NCBI GenBank assembly: GCA_039680785.1
Contig: JBDKSF010000032.1
Span: 1 to 37,655 of the forward strand
Direction of reading: 5' to 3'
Length of the DNA stretch: 37,655 nt
Source of the DNA: Candidatus Cloacimonas sp.
GTDB taxonomy: Bacteria > Cloacimonadota > Cloacimonadia > Cloacimonadales > Cloacimonadaceae
A program made the translations under genes and the position numbers. Positions 14,401 to 21,981 of the stretch are shown piece by piece. The stretch's first letter is position 1, and each line of letters opens with the position of its first letter. The notes beneath the pieces are model-generated. The model saw only the letters and a program-made list of their open reading frames with translations. It did not search any database and had not been told where the DNA came from.

Positions 14401-16756
14401 TGCGAGTGTAATTATAATTGGCATTGCTCACTTGAATCAACACATCGGCAACAGGCGAACCGCCACTGGTAACAGTTCCGCTTAAAGAACCCATTCCCGT
14501 TACCACAAAAGTAAATGAGGTCATTGGAAATGTTCCGGAAAGGGTTCCGGTGGCAGAAGGGTTCAAAGGATCGTAAGTAACTGTATCTGACATAAGTTTA
14601 CGAGCACGGGTAGTGCCAATTGTCTGAGCTCTGAAATTATCACTGCTGCTAAAATACTGTGTATCCATAGGTCTATTTGCATAGAGAACCAGGTTACCAC
14701 CTGTATAGAGATAAGGTGTTTGCAGTGGAACTACAATGGTATTTTCTCCGCTGGGAAAGTTAAGGGTGCCATCATAAACCAAAGTTAAACCATTCAAAAT
14801 CCAGCCCGCACTAAGATCAGCCAAATCAGTTGTTCCGAGCCACAGTTTAACAGGTTTATCAGTTAAATTGGTGACAAAGTTATTGTAGAAAGTAATCGCG
14901 GTTATATTCCCCATTACTCCAAGTTCATCCTGGTAATACAGGGTTTGGAACAAGCTGTTTTTGTAGAAAAATTCCCAGGGCACGCCCTCAGCAAGATTAC
15001 CCTCTCCAATAGTTACTACAGTGGCTCCTGGAGGCATAACGGAAATATTCAAAACGGGTGAATTATCGTTAACAGAATTTACATCACCGGTAAGGACAAC
15101 TTTTCCATAAATGCTCATCGGTCCTTCCGCAGTAGGCGTCCAGGTTACAACTACAGACATAGTAGATCCAGGAGTAATTGATTGTCCGGGAACGCTTGCC
15201 AATTCTGTATTACCGCTCATTAGCTTAACTGTGTAGTTAGTTTGGGTGGCAGTTCCCCAATTTTTAACTGTTACTGTATAGTTCGAAGCGTTGCCTACGC
15301 TGGGAGTAACATTTCCGGTTATAGAAAGGGCAGCCAAATCGTTAGGAGCAATTAATTCCAAGCTGATATCATCCAGATACAAAGTGCGGCTTGTTCCACC
15401 CAGTCCATGTTTGAAAGCAATATAGCGTCCGGTTCCTGTGTAAGTAGTCAAATCAACCACATATTCAGCTAAGGTAGCGGTAAGAGCTATATTTTGCACT
15501 TCCTGATAAGTGGTTGGATCGGTTTGATTAGTTAAGACCCCTACGGAAAGAGGATAGCCGGCGCTACTGGAACGAGCCCAAAATTTAATTCTGACCGAAT
15601 GAGGATCAAGAGCATCTCCAATAACCGGAGCTACCAACATAACCGTAGCATTGGCATCCGTAGAATTATAAAGACGGACACAGTTTGGTTGGCTATGAGC
15701 ATAAGTTGTAGAAACATAAGTATCTACATAGGCAGTAGTTACGGATGCCTGCACGATGCTTGTCCAGTCATAAGGTAAAACGGGAGGAATAACTGAGATA
15801 TCGAAGTTTTGCAGATAGGGAAGTTGAGTTACAATTGGTGCCGGGTGAGTAGTAAAACTCCACACGGGACAATTTACTGCATCTCCTATAGCGTTATAAG
15901 GAGTTACTTTCCAATAGTAGGTAGTGTTAAGATCAAAATCCTGAGGGGGATTGTAAGTGGTAACCAAACCCAAATCTTGATTGTTCAATATGTTGGTAGG
16001 CGGATTATTGGTTCCCAAAGAGAGTTTAAACCCTGAGGGAGCGCCTCCACCGCTATTCCAATTTAAATTTACATCAGGATTAACAAGGGTGGCTCCATTG
16101 GCAGGAGAAATCAACATTGCCGGATTGGGAGGATTGGTTACTATAAGAGGAGCCATAACAAATTGTATATTGGAGCGGTTAGTAGATACAGTTCCAGTAA
16201 GGGATGTAGAAGCATCTGTACTATCACTTTGATAGCGAAGAGAACTGTTGAAAGTAGTGGTGGAATAGAAGCAAGAGGCATTTTGAGTATAATTTCCGGG
16301 AATTAGAGTGGTAATAATATCTACAATAAGGTTGGAAGAACCATCCCAGTTATAAGGGGTAGTGAAAGTATGAATATTCCAACCCACTACCGGCATAAAT
16401 TCCGGTGCACTCCAAACGGTAGTATAGTCCCCTACCTCAAAAGTAGTAGTAAAGGTTGTTTGAGTAGTTTGTTTTAGCTTGATAGTGTAGTTCGGCATTG
16501 GACTACAAGTATTTAGCACACTTACATTAAAGGCAATAGATGTGATATTGCCAGCTCCTCCACCAGCGTCATTAAGTTCAGATGCCAGTATTAAAAACTG
16601 CTGATGGAAATTCTTGTAATATGTTCCATAAGGTGTAGGAACTCCAGTTGTAGTATTAACTGTGGCTCCATTTCCGATGCTTACCAGGGTTTGAGCGGAA
16701 AGCATTCCTCCTGTTAGCAACAAGAATATTATGGCTAAGAAAATATGGTGTTTCAT
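8408..16756 (-). CDS. Giant modular exported surface protein with C-terminal sorting domain
   Basis: 2782 residues with a signal peptide (about 1-22). Approximate order: a divergent 'YYKN' module (23-205); Fn3-like domain (206-305); then unit 1: cleaved-adhesin/MAM-like A1 (307-470), CARDB-like B1 (470-579), YYKNSLFQTLYY module C1 (579-754), two carboxypeptidase-regulatory-like domains D1 (755-926), and E1, an Fn3 domain split by an inserted MAM-like domain (926-1238). Next B2 and C2 (1240-1523), an ASH/HYDIN-like domain (1525-1643), unit 2 A2-B3-C3-D2-E2 (1652-2594), another regulatory-like domain (2603-2685), and a C-terminal FlgD-like sorting domain with GNFPNPFNPETTI (about 2690-2782). 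All recognised modules are adhesive or structural; no enzyme motif was seen. The C-terminus suggests type IX-like export to the cell surface. Start: ATG with AAAGGAG seven bases upstream. Role in surface attachment is inferred. Confidence 0.93.
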   Translation of the reverse strand: MKHHIFLAIIFLLLTGGMLSAQTLVSIGNGATVNTTTGVPTPYGTYYKNFHQQFLILASELNDAGGGAGNITSIAFNVSVLNTCSPMPNYTIKLKQTTQTTFTTTFEVGDYTTVWSAPEFMPVVGWNIHTFTTPYNWDGSSNLIVDIITTLIPGNYTQNASCFYSTTTFNSSLRYQSDSTDASTSLTGTVSTNRSNIQFVMAPLIVTNPPNPAMLISPANGATLVNPDVNLNWNSGGGAPSGFKLSLGTNNPPTNILNNQDLGLVTTYNPPQDFDLNTTYYWKVTPYNAIGDAVNCPVWSFTTHPAPIVTQLPYLQNFDISVIPPVLPYDWTSIVQASVTTAYVDTYVSTTYAHSQPNCVRLYNSTDANATVMLVAPVIGDALDPHSVRIKFWARSSSAGYPLSVGVLTNQTDPTTYQEVQNIALTATLAEYVVDLTTYTGTGRYIAFKHGLGGTSRTLYLDDISLELIAPNDLAALSITGNVTPSVGNASNYTVTVKNWGTATQTNYTVKLMSGNTELASVPGQSITPGSTMSVVVTWTPTAEGPMSIYGKVVLTGDVNSVNDNSPVLNISVMPPGATVVTIGEGNLAEGVPWEFFYKNSLFQTLYYQDELGVMGNITAITFYNNFVTNLTDKPVKLWLGTTDLADLSAGWILNGLTLVYDGTLNFPSGENTIVVPLQTPYLYTGGNLVLYANRPMDTQYFSSSDNFRAQTIGTTRARKLMSDTVTYDPLNPSATGTLSGTFPMTSFTFVVTGMGSLSGTVTSGGSPVADVLIQVSNANYNYTRITSATGQYTFAYLPIGTYTVTASKLGYETQTVNVTIMENQNTVQNISLVSSSTVSVSGHIVGSDQPTIGIANANIFLDGPLNYEGTSNANGDFTITGVLSGNTYNYTIQAIGYADLTGTVVVGSTNVNMGTLVMSELALPPVNILATENTAQTQITLTWSPPGSTGTGAGSEDFEIDNGGWVSSGFGDWQWGQYNVTAYTDIDTYVDTPPASAHSGTGMWGTVLEGGYSNCGAWSYLRKTFDFSTVSNPVLSFWHYMNGYNTYDYGLIKVNGNTVWGNSSSAVFMPWQELTIDLSAYANMNSVEISFEWFATSTVSYAGWYIDDLYVGHSMNKTVNYAYKPIPEKEHLLSEEEEALLHSKQYVQDNRYFTSKSSKEINSNRSLNGYKVWRLISGNETNENSWTLLTTNTITDTTFIDTSWGSLPDGNYRWAVKGVYTNNLLGPVGFSNRILIMRNDLAANTISGSTTPSVGTAFSYTIGIENVGTQAKPAGSYSVKLMSGDTELASVPGPTIAAGEELAVTVSWTPTTEGPMSLTGKVVLTADTNSDNNTTSPFNVLVMPSGVLAVTIGDGSQLDGIPWDFYYKNSLFQTLYYPDEIGLFGNITALSFYNNFTTNLTDKPIKIWMGTTNLQDLSAGWILDGLTLVYDGNLNFPNGQNTITVQLQTPYLYTGGNLLLYANRPMDTQYFSSSDDFLAQTIGNNRARKLVSDTVTYDPMNPSAVGTLSGKFPKTTLFFSSPGADPIFSVGPSSHNWGTVLINSVNNQNFTVGNAGGGTLTINNITISGSEMFSLQNLPTLPANLAFCEAINFTARYNPTAVGNHTATITITDNLATTYTITLNSGRTDRRERIPHTVSLSGNCIDTTLNTLPYTQNFDQVTVPILPVDWMKIVQSTSTSAVVETYASTTYAHSQPNCVRLYNPSDANATLMLIAPPLGNAIPTNTTRVKFWARSSTAGYPISIGVMVNPTDPTTYLETESISLTTTLTEYVVAFNAYTGAGKHIVFKHGLGGTGRSLYMDDVMIEIIPTNDLAATAISGNVTPSVGQESQYNISVHNWGTASQNTYTVKLFSAAGIELASATGITCAPGATVEVPVTWTPTTDGAMTIYGKVVLAGDQNNLNDQTPNLNILVNPSGVFMITIGAGDQTARMPVDMFYKNSIYEGLYYPAEMGNFMGQITGIQFYNNFITNLPNMPTKVWIGTTTLTSLSDAWIPISGLTLVFDGTINYPSGSNIITIPFTAPYLYLNGENLVIFVQRPMDTQYYSSTDYFQAQTDATNTGRSRRIQSDSTTYDPNNLPTTGTISGQFPKTTLIVIPGGVGHLDGTVITSADTPLEGVAVNITNSTYSTVTDATGHYHIANILPDDYTVEFSKYGYISQSVNITIEEDETEILNVTMQPMPTVSVTGTILASDTGAGIAGASIHLVGYQNYNTTSTAAGTFSFPAVYANQEYEYTIIAAGYTTATGTINVGSTNYNMGSITLGEVAYAPFGVVAAFNNTFTAIELSWQAPDPTAVDVIEGFEGSVFPPAQWTQIINNTGTEVIPGILPTWCRFGTVNPSGTPVVPPQGNYQAGLWWSYNHQDEWLITNAFNCPPSAHLSIDAYIYRGSTYGDHYNIKVSTDNGTNWSLLYDASTATGGWNYYTSPIHIDMEQYGGQQIKIAFQADDPPTNGGLWYCWFIDNLYIGNAVETIRFAGSELISAPSRASLQTAPPEIIAAPNPVRTTINRFPEVSSVIKDKTTTRVRSERSLQGYRVWRLISGNETNPQSWTPLSNQLLTSLETVDSSWTALPNGIYRWAVKAVYTANVTSVASFSNTMTKETQMGNIVGYVRKQNNQPIAGATVSASGVSATTNSAGAYFLPLAIGTYDVTASAAGYLPRTISGVIVLPNQNTTENFVLSPVANEDEYLPATVTELQGNFPNPFNPETTITYSIKDRCQVRLEVYNLKGQLVRTLVKAEKPNGNYKVVFNAKDDKGSPLASGIYFYRLQAGKYVSTHKMLLME

Positions 16757-16804
16757 TGGATACTCCTTTATGGATATACCATATTATTTTTTTTACCTCA
16801 CCAT

Positions 16805-16859
16805 CGGCATAAACACATTGTTTACAGCCGGTTTTAAATAAAACACACTATAACATCAA
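16805..16859 (-). promoter_or_regulatory. Putative promoter and leader hairpin of the surface protein gene
   Basis: Minus strand TTGATG (16854-16859), 17-bp spacer, TAAAAC (16831-16836). Directly after it, 16805-16830 can fold as CGGC/GCCG plus TAAACA/TGTTTA, with a small internal bulge and an ATG loop. The promoter hexamers are weak, so this is tentative; the hairpin is seen directly. Confidence 0.4.
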
Positions 16860-16954
16860 AATAGAGTAAAAAAACACTCAATTTACCGTCTTTTTGTTAA
16901 GCAATTATGATTCCTAATTATCTAAAATTTACGAGAGTAGCGTTGGAAATTAGC

Positions 16955-17572
16955 TCATTTTTTGGTTACCTCCCAGGCAGTATGGATATCATCCAAATTA
17001 AACCCTTTTCTATAGAGAGAAGCGAACACTTTTTCTTTTTGTTTGCTTTCGGGCAATTCCCGATAACGGAGACGCAGTTTGATAATTTGATGGGTTAGAT
17101 TTTCCAGGGCTTCTTCCGGGTTGTATAGTTTGTTCAATGCCTCTTCCCAAAGTTCAGATGGCAGGCGGGTTTCTTTTAACTTCTGCATTATTTCCCGTTT
17201 GCTTTTTTTGCGGGAGATAAGTGAACTAATCAAGATTTCTACATATCTGCCGTCATCGATGTACTTTTTGGCGCAGAATTCTTCCAGCAGGGGTTCAATT
17301 ATAGTGATAGGATACATTTTACAGCTTAGAAATTGACGGCATTCGAGCGAACTGTGTTCTCTATCATTCAAATATTTCAGCAGTTGCTGTCGTGCTTGAT
17401 GTTCAAGCAACAAGATCAAATCTTTTGCTTGGTCAGCGTTAATTTCTCCTGAATATGGAACAGGGTAAAGAGGCAGGAGGATTCTATCGGGAAGAATCCC
17501 CCTGATTTGATTGTCAATATAGATTAGGTTTTTTTTATCGTTTTCAGCTTTCTTCGTTATCTTGAGAATCAT
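16955..17572 (-). CDS. recX: Regulatory protein RecX
   Basis: 205 residues, all-helical. The pattern of three-helix repeats fits Rec[17 protein letters not shown] (about 59-74), [17 protein letters not shown] (about 99-115), [15 protein letters not shown] and the late [14 protein letters not shown]. RecX binds RecA filaments and limits or modulates them. The gene starts inside the 3' end of recA (29-base overlap), as is common for recA-recX pairs. Start ATG at 17570-17572 has only a weak GAAGAA upstream, so coupled translation from recA is likely. Confidence 0.85.
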   Translation of the reverse strand: MILKITKKAENDKKNLIYIDNQIRGILPDRILLPLYPVPYSGEINADQAKDLILLLEHQARQQLLKYLNDREHSSLECRQFLSCKMYPITIIEPLLEEFCAKKYIDDGRYVEILISSLISRKKSKREIMQKLKETRLPSELWEEALNKLYNPEEALENLTHQIIKLRLRYRELPESKQKEKVFASLYRKGFNLDDIHTAWEVTKK

Positions 17573-18599
17573 TTTCTTCTGCAGGAGGAGTAAAATCTTC
17601 CGGTTTTATTTTTTCCCTCAGTTTGGTTTCAATTTCATTCAGCAGTTGGGGATTTTCCGTTAAATAGAGTTTGGTTTTATCCGCACCTTGGGCAAGTTTG
17701 AGGTCTTGATAAGAGAACCAAGAACCGCTTTTTTTAATGATATCCTGTTGCACTGCCATATCCAGAATGATATCCAGTTTGGATATTCCTTGTCCGAAAA
17801 TAATCGGAAATTCCACTGTTTTAAACGGAGGGGCAAATTTGTTTTTAACTACTTTAACTCTGGTGCGGGTTCCAATTACTTGAGTATCTGAGCCCACATC
17901 TTTTATCTGACCTATATGCCTCACCTCCAGACGCACGGAAGAATAGAATTTTAGGGCTACTCCACCGGTTGTAGTTTCCGGATTCATATAGGGTGTTGCT
18001 CCAATCTTCATCCGGGTTTGATTGATGAAAATTACGGCAGTATTGCTTTTGGAAACGATGGCAGTCAATTTTCGCAATGCCTGGCTCATAAGTCGTGCTT
18101 GTAAGCCCACATGGCTATCTCCCATTTCACCTTCAATTTCCTGTTTGGGAACCAAAGCGGCTACGGAATCTATGATAATTAAATCCACCGCAGAACTGCG
18201 CACCAAAGTTTCCGTTATTTCCAATGCCTGTTCACCTCCATCGGGTTGAGACAGCAAAAGGTTGTCAATTTCCACCCCTAAGCGTTTGGCATAAGCCGGA
18301 TCAAGCGCATGTTCCACATCAATGAAAGCCACCGTTCCACCCTGTATTTGACATTCAGAAGCTATATGCAAAGCAAGGGTAGTTTTACCTGATGCTTCAG
18401 CTCCATATATTTCCGTTATTCTCCCTTTTGGGATGCCTCCAATTCCTAAAGCAATATCCAGATTTAGTGCTCCCGTTGGAATTACATCCACTACCTGATG
18501 GGGTTTATCTCCCAAGCGCATCAGAGTTCCCACTCCGTATTTTTTTTCCAGTTGCGAAATTGCCGTTTTCAAGGCGGCATCTTTGTTTTTATCCAGCAT
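17544..18599 (-). CDS. recA: Recombinase RecA
   Basis: 351 residues with all RecA blocks: Walker [10 protein letters not shown] (66-74), [10 protein letters not shown] (92-101), Walker [14 protein letters not shown] (140-152), L1 region [20 protein letters not shown] (154-173), and L2 ending in NPETTTGG. RecA forms filaments on single-stranded DNA for homologous recombination and SOS signalling. The L2 loop is odd: after KIG it reads ATPYMNPE (201-208), where E. coli has VMFGNPE, so one residue is inserted and the Phe203 position is changed to Pro/Tyr. The ribosome binding site GGAGG lies in the last codons of thpR, whose stop directly precedes the recA ATG. Acidic C-terminal tail present. 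Confidence 0.98.
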   Translation of the reverse strand: MLDKNKDAALKTAISQLEKKYGVGTLMRLGDKPHQVVDVIPTGALNLDIALGIGGIPKGRITEIYGAEASGKTTLALHIASECQIQGGTVAFIDVEHALDPAYAKRLGVEIDNLLLSQPDGGEQALEITETLVRSSAVDLIIIDSVAALVPKQEIEGEMGDSHVGLQARLMSQALRKLTAIVSKSNTAVIFINQTRMKIGATPYMNPETTTGGVALKFYSSVRLEVRHIGQIKDVGSDTQVIGTRTRVKVVKNKFAPPFKTVEFPIIFGQGISKLDIILDMAVQQDIIKKSGSWFSYQDLKLAQGADKTKLYLTENPQLLNEIETKLREKIKPEDFTPPAEENDSQDNEES

Positions 18600-19166
18600 T
18601 TAACCTCCGGCTGATAATAAATTATGTTTATTTAGTATAGTATATTTGGGTCCTTCCGGCATTAGTTGACTTTTATACAGGCACACGGTATCAAATAAGA
18701 GAGGAGTCCGTATAATATTTTGGCTCATTATTTCTCTTTCCAGTTCCGGCGCTAAGTTTATTTTTAAGCGAGCCAGCGTGATATGTAGTTTTATGGCTTT
18801 GTTATCGGATAAAATTCCTTGTGCGGATAGTTCTCTGCCAATGTGTCTGTTTAGCTTGAAAATATCATTATTGGGGCTGGAAAGTTTCAGCCATAAGAGA
18901 TGGGGATTGATGGCAGGGAAAAATTCCAAGCCCTCAGGCGTAAAATTGAAAGCGGGAAAATCAATTAGTTGCTTGGTTAGCGCTTCTTCAATTTCAGCAA
19001 GCTGAGCGGGTTGAACATCACCAATAAAAAGCAAAGTGAGATGTAGATTTTCCGGCTTCACCCAATTTACGCCAACAGAGGTAACTCTTGCATAGTGCGT
19101 AATTATATTTTCCAGCTCCTTTTTCAATTGGTTCGGAAGCTCCAGTGCAATAAAAGTTCGAATCAT
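18600..19166 (-). CDS. thpR: RNA 2',3'-cyclic phosphodiesterase (LigT/ThpR family)
   Basis: 188 residues of the 2H phosphoesterase fold. The two catalytic H-x-T motifs are HLTL (42-45) and HITL (about 128-131). The N-terminus MIRTFIALELPNQLKKEL is typical of ThpR. The family hydrolyses 2',3'-cyclic phosphates on RNA and has weak ligase activity. The stop codon abuts the recA start, and its last codons carry the recA ribosome binding site, so the two are translated from one mRNA. The start has no clear Shine-Dalgarno but follows the preceding stop by four bases. Confidence 0.92.
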   Translation of the reverse strand: MIRTFIALELPNQLKKELENIITHYARVTSVGVNWVKPENLHLTLLFIGDVQPAQLAEIEEALTKQLIDFPAFNFTPEGLEFFPAINPHLLWLKLSSPNNDIFKLNRHIGRELSAQGILSDNKAIKLHITLARLKINLAPELEREIMSQNIIRTPLLFDTVCLYKSQLMPEGPKYTILNKHNLLSAGG

Positions 19167-19170
19167 TAGT

Positions 19171-19653
19171 TTAGCGTTTATATCCTATATCCAGCAAAAA
19201 TTTTTTCCGATGAGCCACATCTGTATCCAGTTCAATTCCTTTGGGCGAAGAACCATCTATTACGCCCAATATTCCGCTTCCTTGTTTTGTTTTAGCTAAA
19301 ATTACTTCCACCGGATTGGCTGTGGCACAAAAAATATTAACTACTTCCTGGCAGCGTTTAATTGCCGGTAGGACATTAATAGGGAAAGCATTTTGCAAAA
19401 TAATCAAAAAGCTGTGACCTGCGCCTAAACGAAACATATTTTCCGCAGCAATTTCTATCAGCTCATTATCATTGCCTTCTTTACGAATTAAGCAAGGGCC
19501 TGAGGATTCACAAAATGCCAAACCGAATTTAATATTGGGAACGCTGGTAACAAGTGCTTCATATAAATCTTCCACGGTCTTAATAAAATGACTTTGACCC
19601 AGAATAATATTGCAATCAGAGGGAAACTTGAGTGGTTCTGTAATTAGTTCCAT
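19171..19653 (-). CDS. Adenosine-specific kinase family protein
   Basis: 160 residues, first gene of the recA operon. It resembles the small adenosine-specific kinase family (PF04008, formerly DUF355), found mostly in archaea and thermophilic or anaerobic bacteria. Recognisable parts are [20 protein letters not shown] (about 43-62), [39 protein letters not shown] and the C-terminal [15 protein letters not shown]. It has no P-loop of the classical type. Strong AGGAAGGAAG lies upstream of the ATG at 19651-19653. Kinase activity is inferred from the family only; its link to recA expression is unexplained. Confidence 0.85.
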   Translation of the reverse strand: MELITEPLKFPSDCNIILGQSHFIKTVEDLYEALVTSVPNIKFGLAFCESSGPCLIRKEGNDNELIEIAAENMFRLGAGHSFLIILQNAFPINVLPAIKRCQEVVNIFCATANPVEVILAKTKQGSGILGVIDGSSPKGIELDTDVAHRKKFLLDIGYKR

Positions 19654-19693
19654 AGCGCTAACTTCCTTCCTGCCTCTAAATTTTAATAAATCT

Positions 19694-19722
19694 CATTAAA
19701 TAAAAATGAATAGCGCTGTCAA
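19694..19722 (-). promoter_or_regulatory. Sigma70-like promoter of the recA operon
   Basis: Minus strand TTGACA (19717-19722), 17-bp spacer, TTAATG (19694-19699); TTTAAT at 16 bp is an equally good -10. I see no clear LexA-type palindrome here. Confidence 0.65.
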
Positions 19723-19953
19723 GCAAAAGTTTTCAGATATAGACCTTCACTGAAAACTTCAAATGTCCAAGTCCCAACAAATTCCCTAACAATGCCATAT
19801 CATATTTATTGATAATGTGATAGGTTGATTTGTCCATCTTGAAGGTTGGATACCCAGGCACTGATTACCTGGGGTGTAAAATTAAGACCCCCTGTCTGAA
19901 TAGGCCTTATCTATTATTAACTGATTCGATGGTGTTGATTTTTCATGAGAATA
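19723..19953. other. Gene-free spacer downstream of the truncated protease gene
   Basis: AT-rich sequence with stops in all frames on the minus strand. It probably holds decayed remains of the gene ending near 19954, but I cannot recognise any domain in it. No terminator is seen. Confidence 0.4.
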
Positions 19954-20786
19954 TTATAGAAATACTCTGGTATCAAAAAAAGCTCTGTTTGATGCTTCCA
20001 GGTTACCGTTGTTGTCTGAATCTAATAAGCTGTTCCATTTACATTAACAGTAATGTCATGTACGACAGCCATTTCGTTAACATATACTTCTCCTGAAACT
20101 GCATCAATAACCAGCTTTCTTTCAGAGCCACCTACCCAACACAAACGATATTCAGGATCTATATCGAGCTTATATTCATTGATGTTGCAATAACCGAGTT
20201 CAAACTTAGGGGATCTGTTCGAGAAGAGATTTAGCAGTTCATCCTCAGGTACAGCGTTAGCGTAGATTTTGATTGCATCCTCGTTTGTAAGTATTGGCAT
20301 AATATAATCATCTGGTATACACACTGTTGAGTTATTGATACTGAGTTGTTTTACTTGGTAATTATAGCTTATTTTAAGTGACCCAGCTCCAAATACTGGA
20401 TAGCCATTCACAATTTGTTGATATCTGACTCTTGTTATGTAAGTGTTGCTTGATGTCTTTCCTTTGAACAGCTGCCCTTCTTGTGCAGATATATAGGGCT
20501 TTACTTTGGCAAAAACCCGATCAAAGACCTGGCTCATATAAACGGTATCTTGGGGTGCTGTTATAACTATGTCTCTAAAATTTCCGAATATGTTGGAGAA
20601 GGTCATATACTGATAATTATAACCGATATCTCCCTCAAAACCTGTTTCGGCTTTGAATCTTGCCGCCCGTTCGTTTAAAATTGCTTGCTTTTGGGTGTAT
20701 TCCTCTGTTTGCTCAAAAGGTATTCCCAGCAATGGGACAATCATAAGCAATAGATAGAATAGGCAAAACCAATACTTTTTCATCAT
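19954..20786 (-). pseudogene. Truncated exported protein with FTP/PepSY-type protease propeptide
   Basis: The open frame 20022-20786 encodes 254 residues: a signal peptide (about 1-21), then a region resembling the propeptide of M4/M36 metallopeptidases. YITRVRYQQIVNGYPVFGAG (FTP-like) is followed by YRLCWVGGSERKLVIDAVSG (PepSY-like, near 212-231). No catalytic domain follows. At the stop (20022-20024) a one-base shift re-opens the frame: the text continues LDSDNNGNLEASNRAFFDTR and VFL to a stop at 19954-19956. It looks like the start of an SdrD-like beta domain. The simplest reading is loss of one T that truncated the protein, with further decay downstream. An intact short secreted inhibitor-like protein is the alternative. 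Confidence 0.6.
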
Positions 20787-21115
20787 TCTTTCTACCTGAT
20801 TTGTTCTTTATACATCTGACTTTTTTAAAACTGAGTTCCAAATGTTGGCGCAAAATCCAACTCATTGTTTCAAAGGTTATTTGAGGACATTCCAATTATC
20901 CTCAGTTCTACACTCTATATAATATCTAACGACCACTTGTATTGTTTTCATCTTGTCAATCCTTGTCAAGTTTTTTAATTTTAAAAGGATGTGTGGATTC
21001 GAATCGAGGGCTTGTTTCTTATTATGTTATTTGCTTTTTATCTCAAGATGAGTTATTATATCTAATATAAACGAGGCAGCGTGTTTTTAGGAAACATTAG
21101 CAAAAGGAAAGGAAG
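20787..21115. other. Divergent intergenic region
   Basis: 329 bases between the minus-strand truncated gene and the plus-strand exported protein. It holds a sigma70-like promoter for the plus gene. For the minus gene I see only two overlapping TTGACA boxes, in CTTGACAAGGATTGACAAG, without a good -10. No gene. Confidence 0.5.
21031..21059 (+). promoter_or_regulatory. Putative promoter of the 21116 gene and hflX
   Basis: TTGCTT (21031-21036), 17-bp spacer, TATTAT (21054-21059), about 50 bases before the start codon. Confidence 0.45.
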
Positions 21116-21967
21116 ATGAAGAAAGAAGCATTATTTATTGTTCTATTAATTATCGGCAGTGGGTTTCTCCTATCTGCAAAAGAGGATAAGGCGATGAATT
21201 TTTGGCAGGATAATTACTGTGTGCAAAAAACCGTTAAGCCCCCAGCGGAAAACGCAAATAGGTTACAAGCCAAAGTGGATGGCAAATGGCAAGAATATAG
21301 CTTAGTTAGTTTTCCGACTGCATTTTGGCAATGGAACAAAGAAAAACGGCTGGAATATCTAAATATTATTCAAGAAATGAGTGAAAAAGGACCGCAAGCA
21401 ACTCGCACTCCACCTTTATCCGGACCCCATAATGGCATTGTGGCAACTTACGGAACAGCCAGACAGGATAGTAAGTTTAAGCTCAATAATGCTGTTAAAG
21501 GTATGGGTTTTTTACCGAAAGCGGAAAAACTTAGCGAAATTACAGACCTGCTAAAGGCAACTATCAATGAAGACCTGAATACAAAGCTGAAAATTTTAGA
21601 TTCACTTTATACCAATGCGGAGGATATTTTTGCCCCCGATCGTCTCATTTCTCTGGAACTATATTCCACCCCCGAATTTACTACGCAGACCTTTTTAAAT
21701 CAGATGACCAATCCTGCTTGCGTTACTGTTTTTCTGGATATTCCCACTTTCAAGATTAAGCAAATTGCCCGCATCATCCATCCCAATGACCCCAATTTAA
21801 GCAGCTATGAAAAGAATGCCTGTCAATATGTAAATTTGATGCATAGTTATTTTCACGGTGATTATGGGCGAGATTGTCTTGCCGTTATTTATTACAATAT
21901 AGAAATTTATGATAGTTCCCCCGGGAAAATAGGGGGGAGGGGAACTATATTAACACCTCATAATTAA
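21116..21967 (+). CDS. Exported protein of unknown function
   Basis: 283 residues starting at an ATG preceded by AAAGGAAAGGAAG. Residues 1-21 form a signal peptide ending near LLSA, without a lipobox Cys, so a soluble periplasmic or outer-surface protein is expected. The body is hydrophilic; features include FWQWNKEKRLEYLNIIQEM (about 70-88) and FKIKQIARIIHPNDPNLSSY (about 219-238). I do not recognise the family and see no catalytic motif. The last 20 codons contain a strong hairpin (21912-21948), giving the odd ending SSPGKIGGRGTILTPHN; the C-terminus may have been altered by insertion of a palindrome. hflX follows after 14 bases and is probably co-transcribed. Confidence 0.75.
   Translation: MKKEALFIVLLIIGSGFLLSAKEDKAMNFWQDNYCVQKTVKPPAENANRLQAKVDGKWQEYSLVSFPTAFWQWNKEKRLEYLNIIQEMSEKGPQATRTPPLSGPHNGIVATYGTARQDSKFKLNNAVKGMGFLPKAEKLSEITDLLKATINEDLNTKLKILDSLYTNAEDIFAPDRLISLELYSTPEFTTQTFLNQMTNPACVTVFLDIPTFKIKQIARIIHPNDPNLSSYEKNACQYVNLMHSYFHGDYGRDCLAVIYYNIEIYDSSPGKIGGRGTILTPHN
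21912..21948 (+). promoter_or_regulatory. Strong hairpin at the 3' end of the exported-protein gene
   Basis: ATAGTTCCCC (21912-21921) and GGGGAACTAT (21939-21948) form a 10-bp perfect stem with a G-rich 17-base loop, inside the coding sequence and 34 bases before the hflX start. No T run follows, so it is not a standard terminator; mRNA processing or attenuation of hflX is possible. Confidence 0.6.
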
Positions 21968-21981
21968 GGATAAAAACCATT

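Noticed and set aside
17571-17600. Frameshift between recA and recX
   Set aside because: The 29-base overlap is a normal recA-recX arrangement and both proteins look complete.
20020-20030. Programmed -1 frameshift in the truncated protease gene
   Set aside because: The site lacks an X-XXY-YYZ slippery heptamer and a downstream structure, and the shifted frame ends after 23 codons; mutation is simpler.
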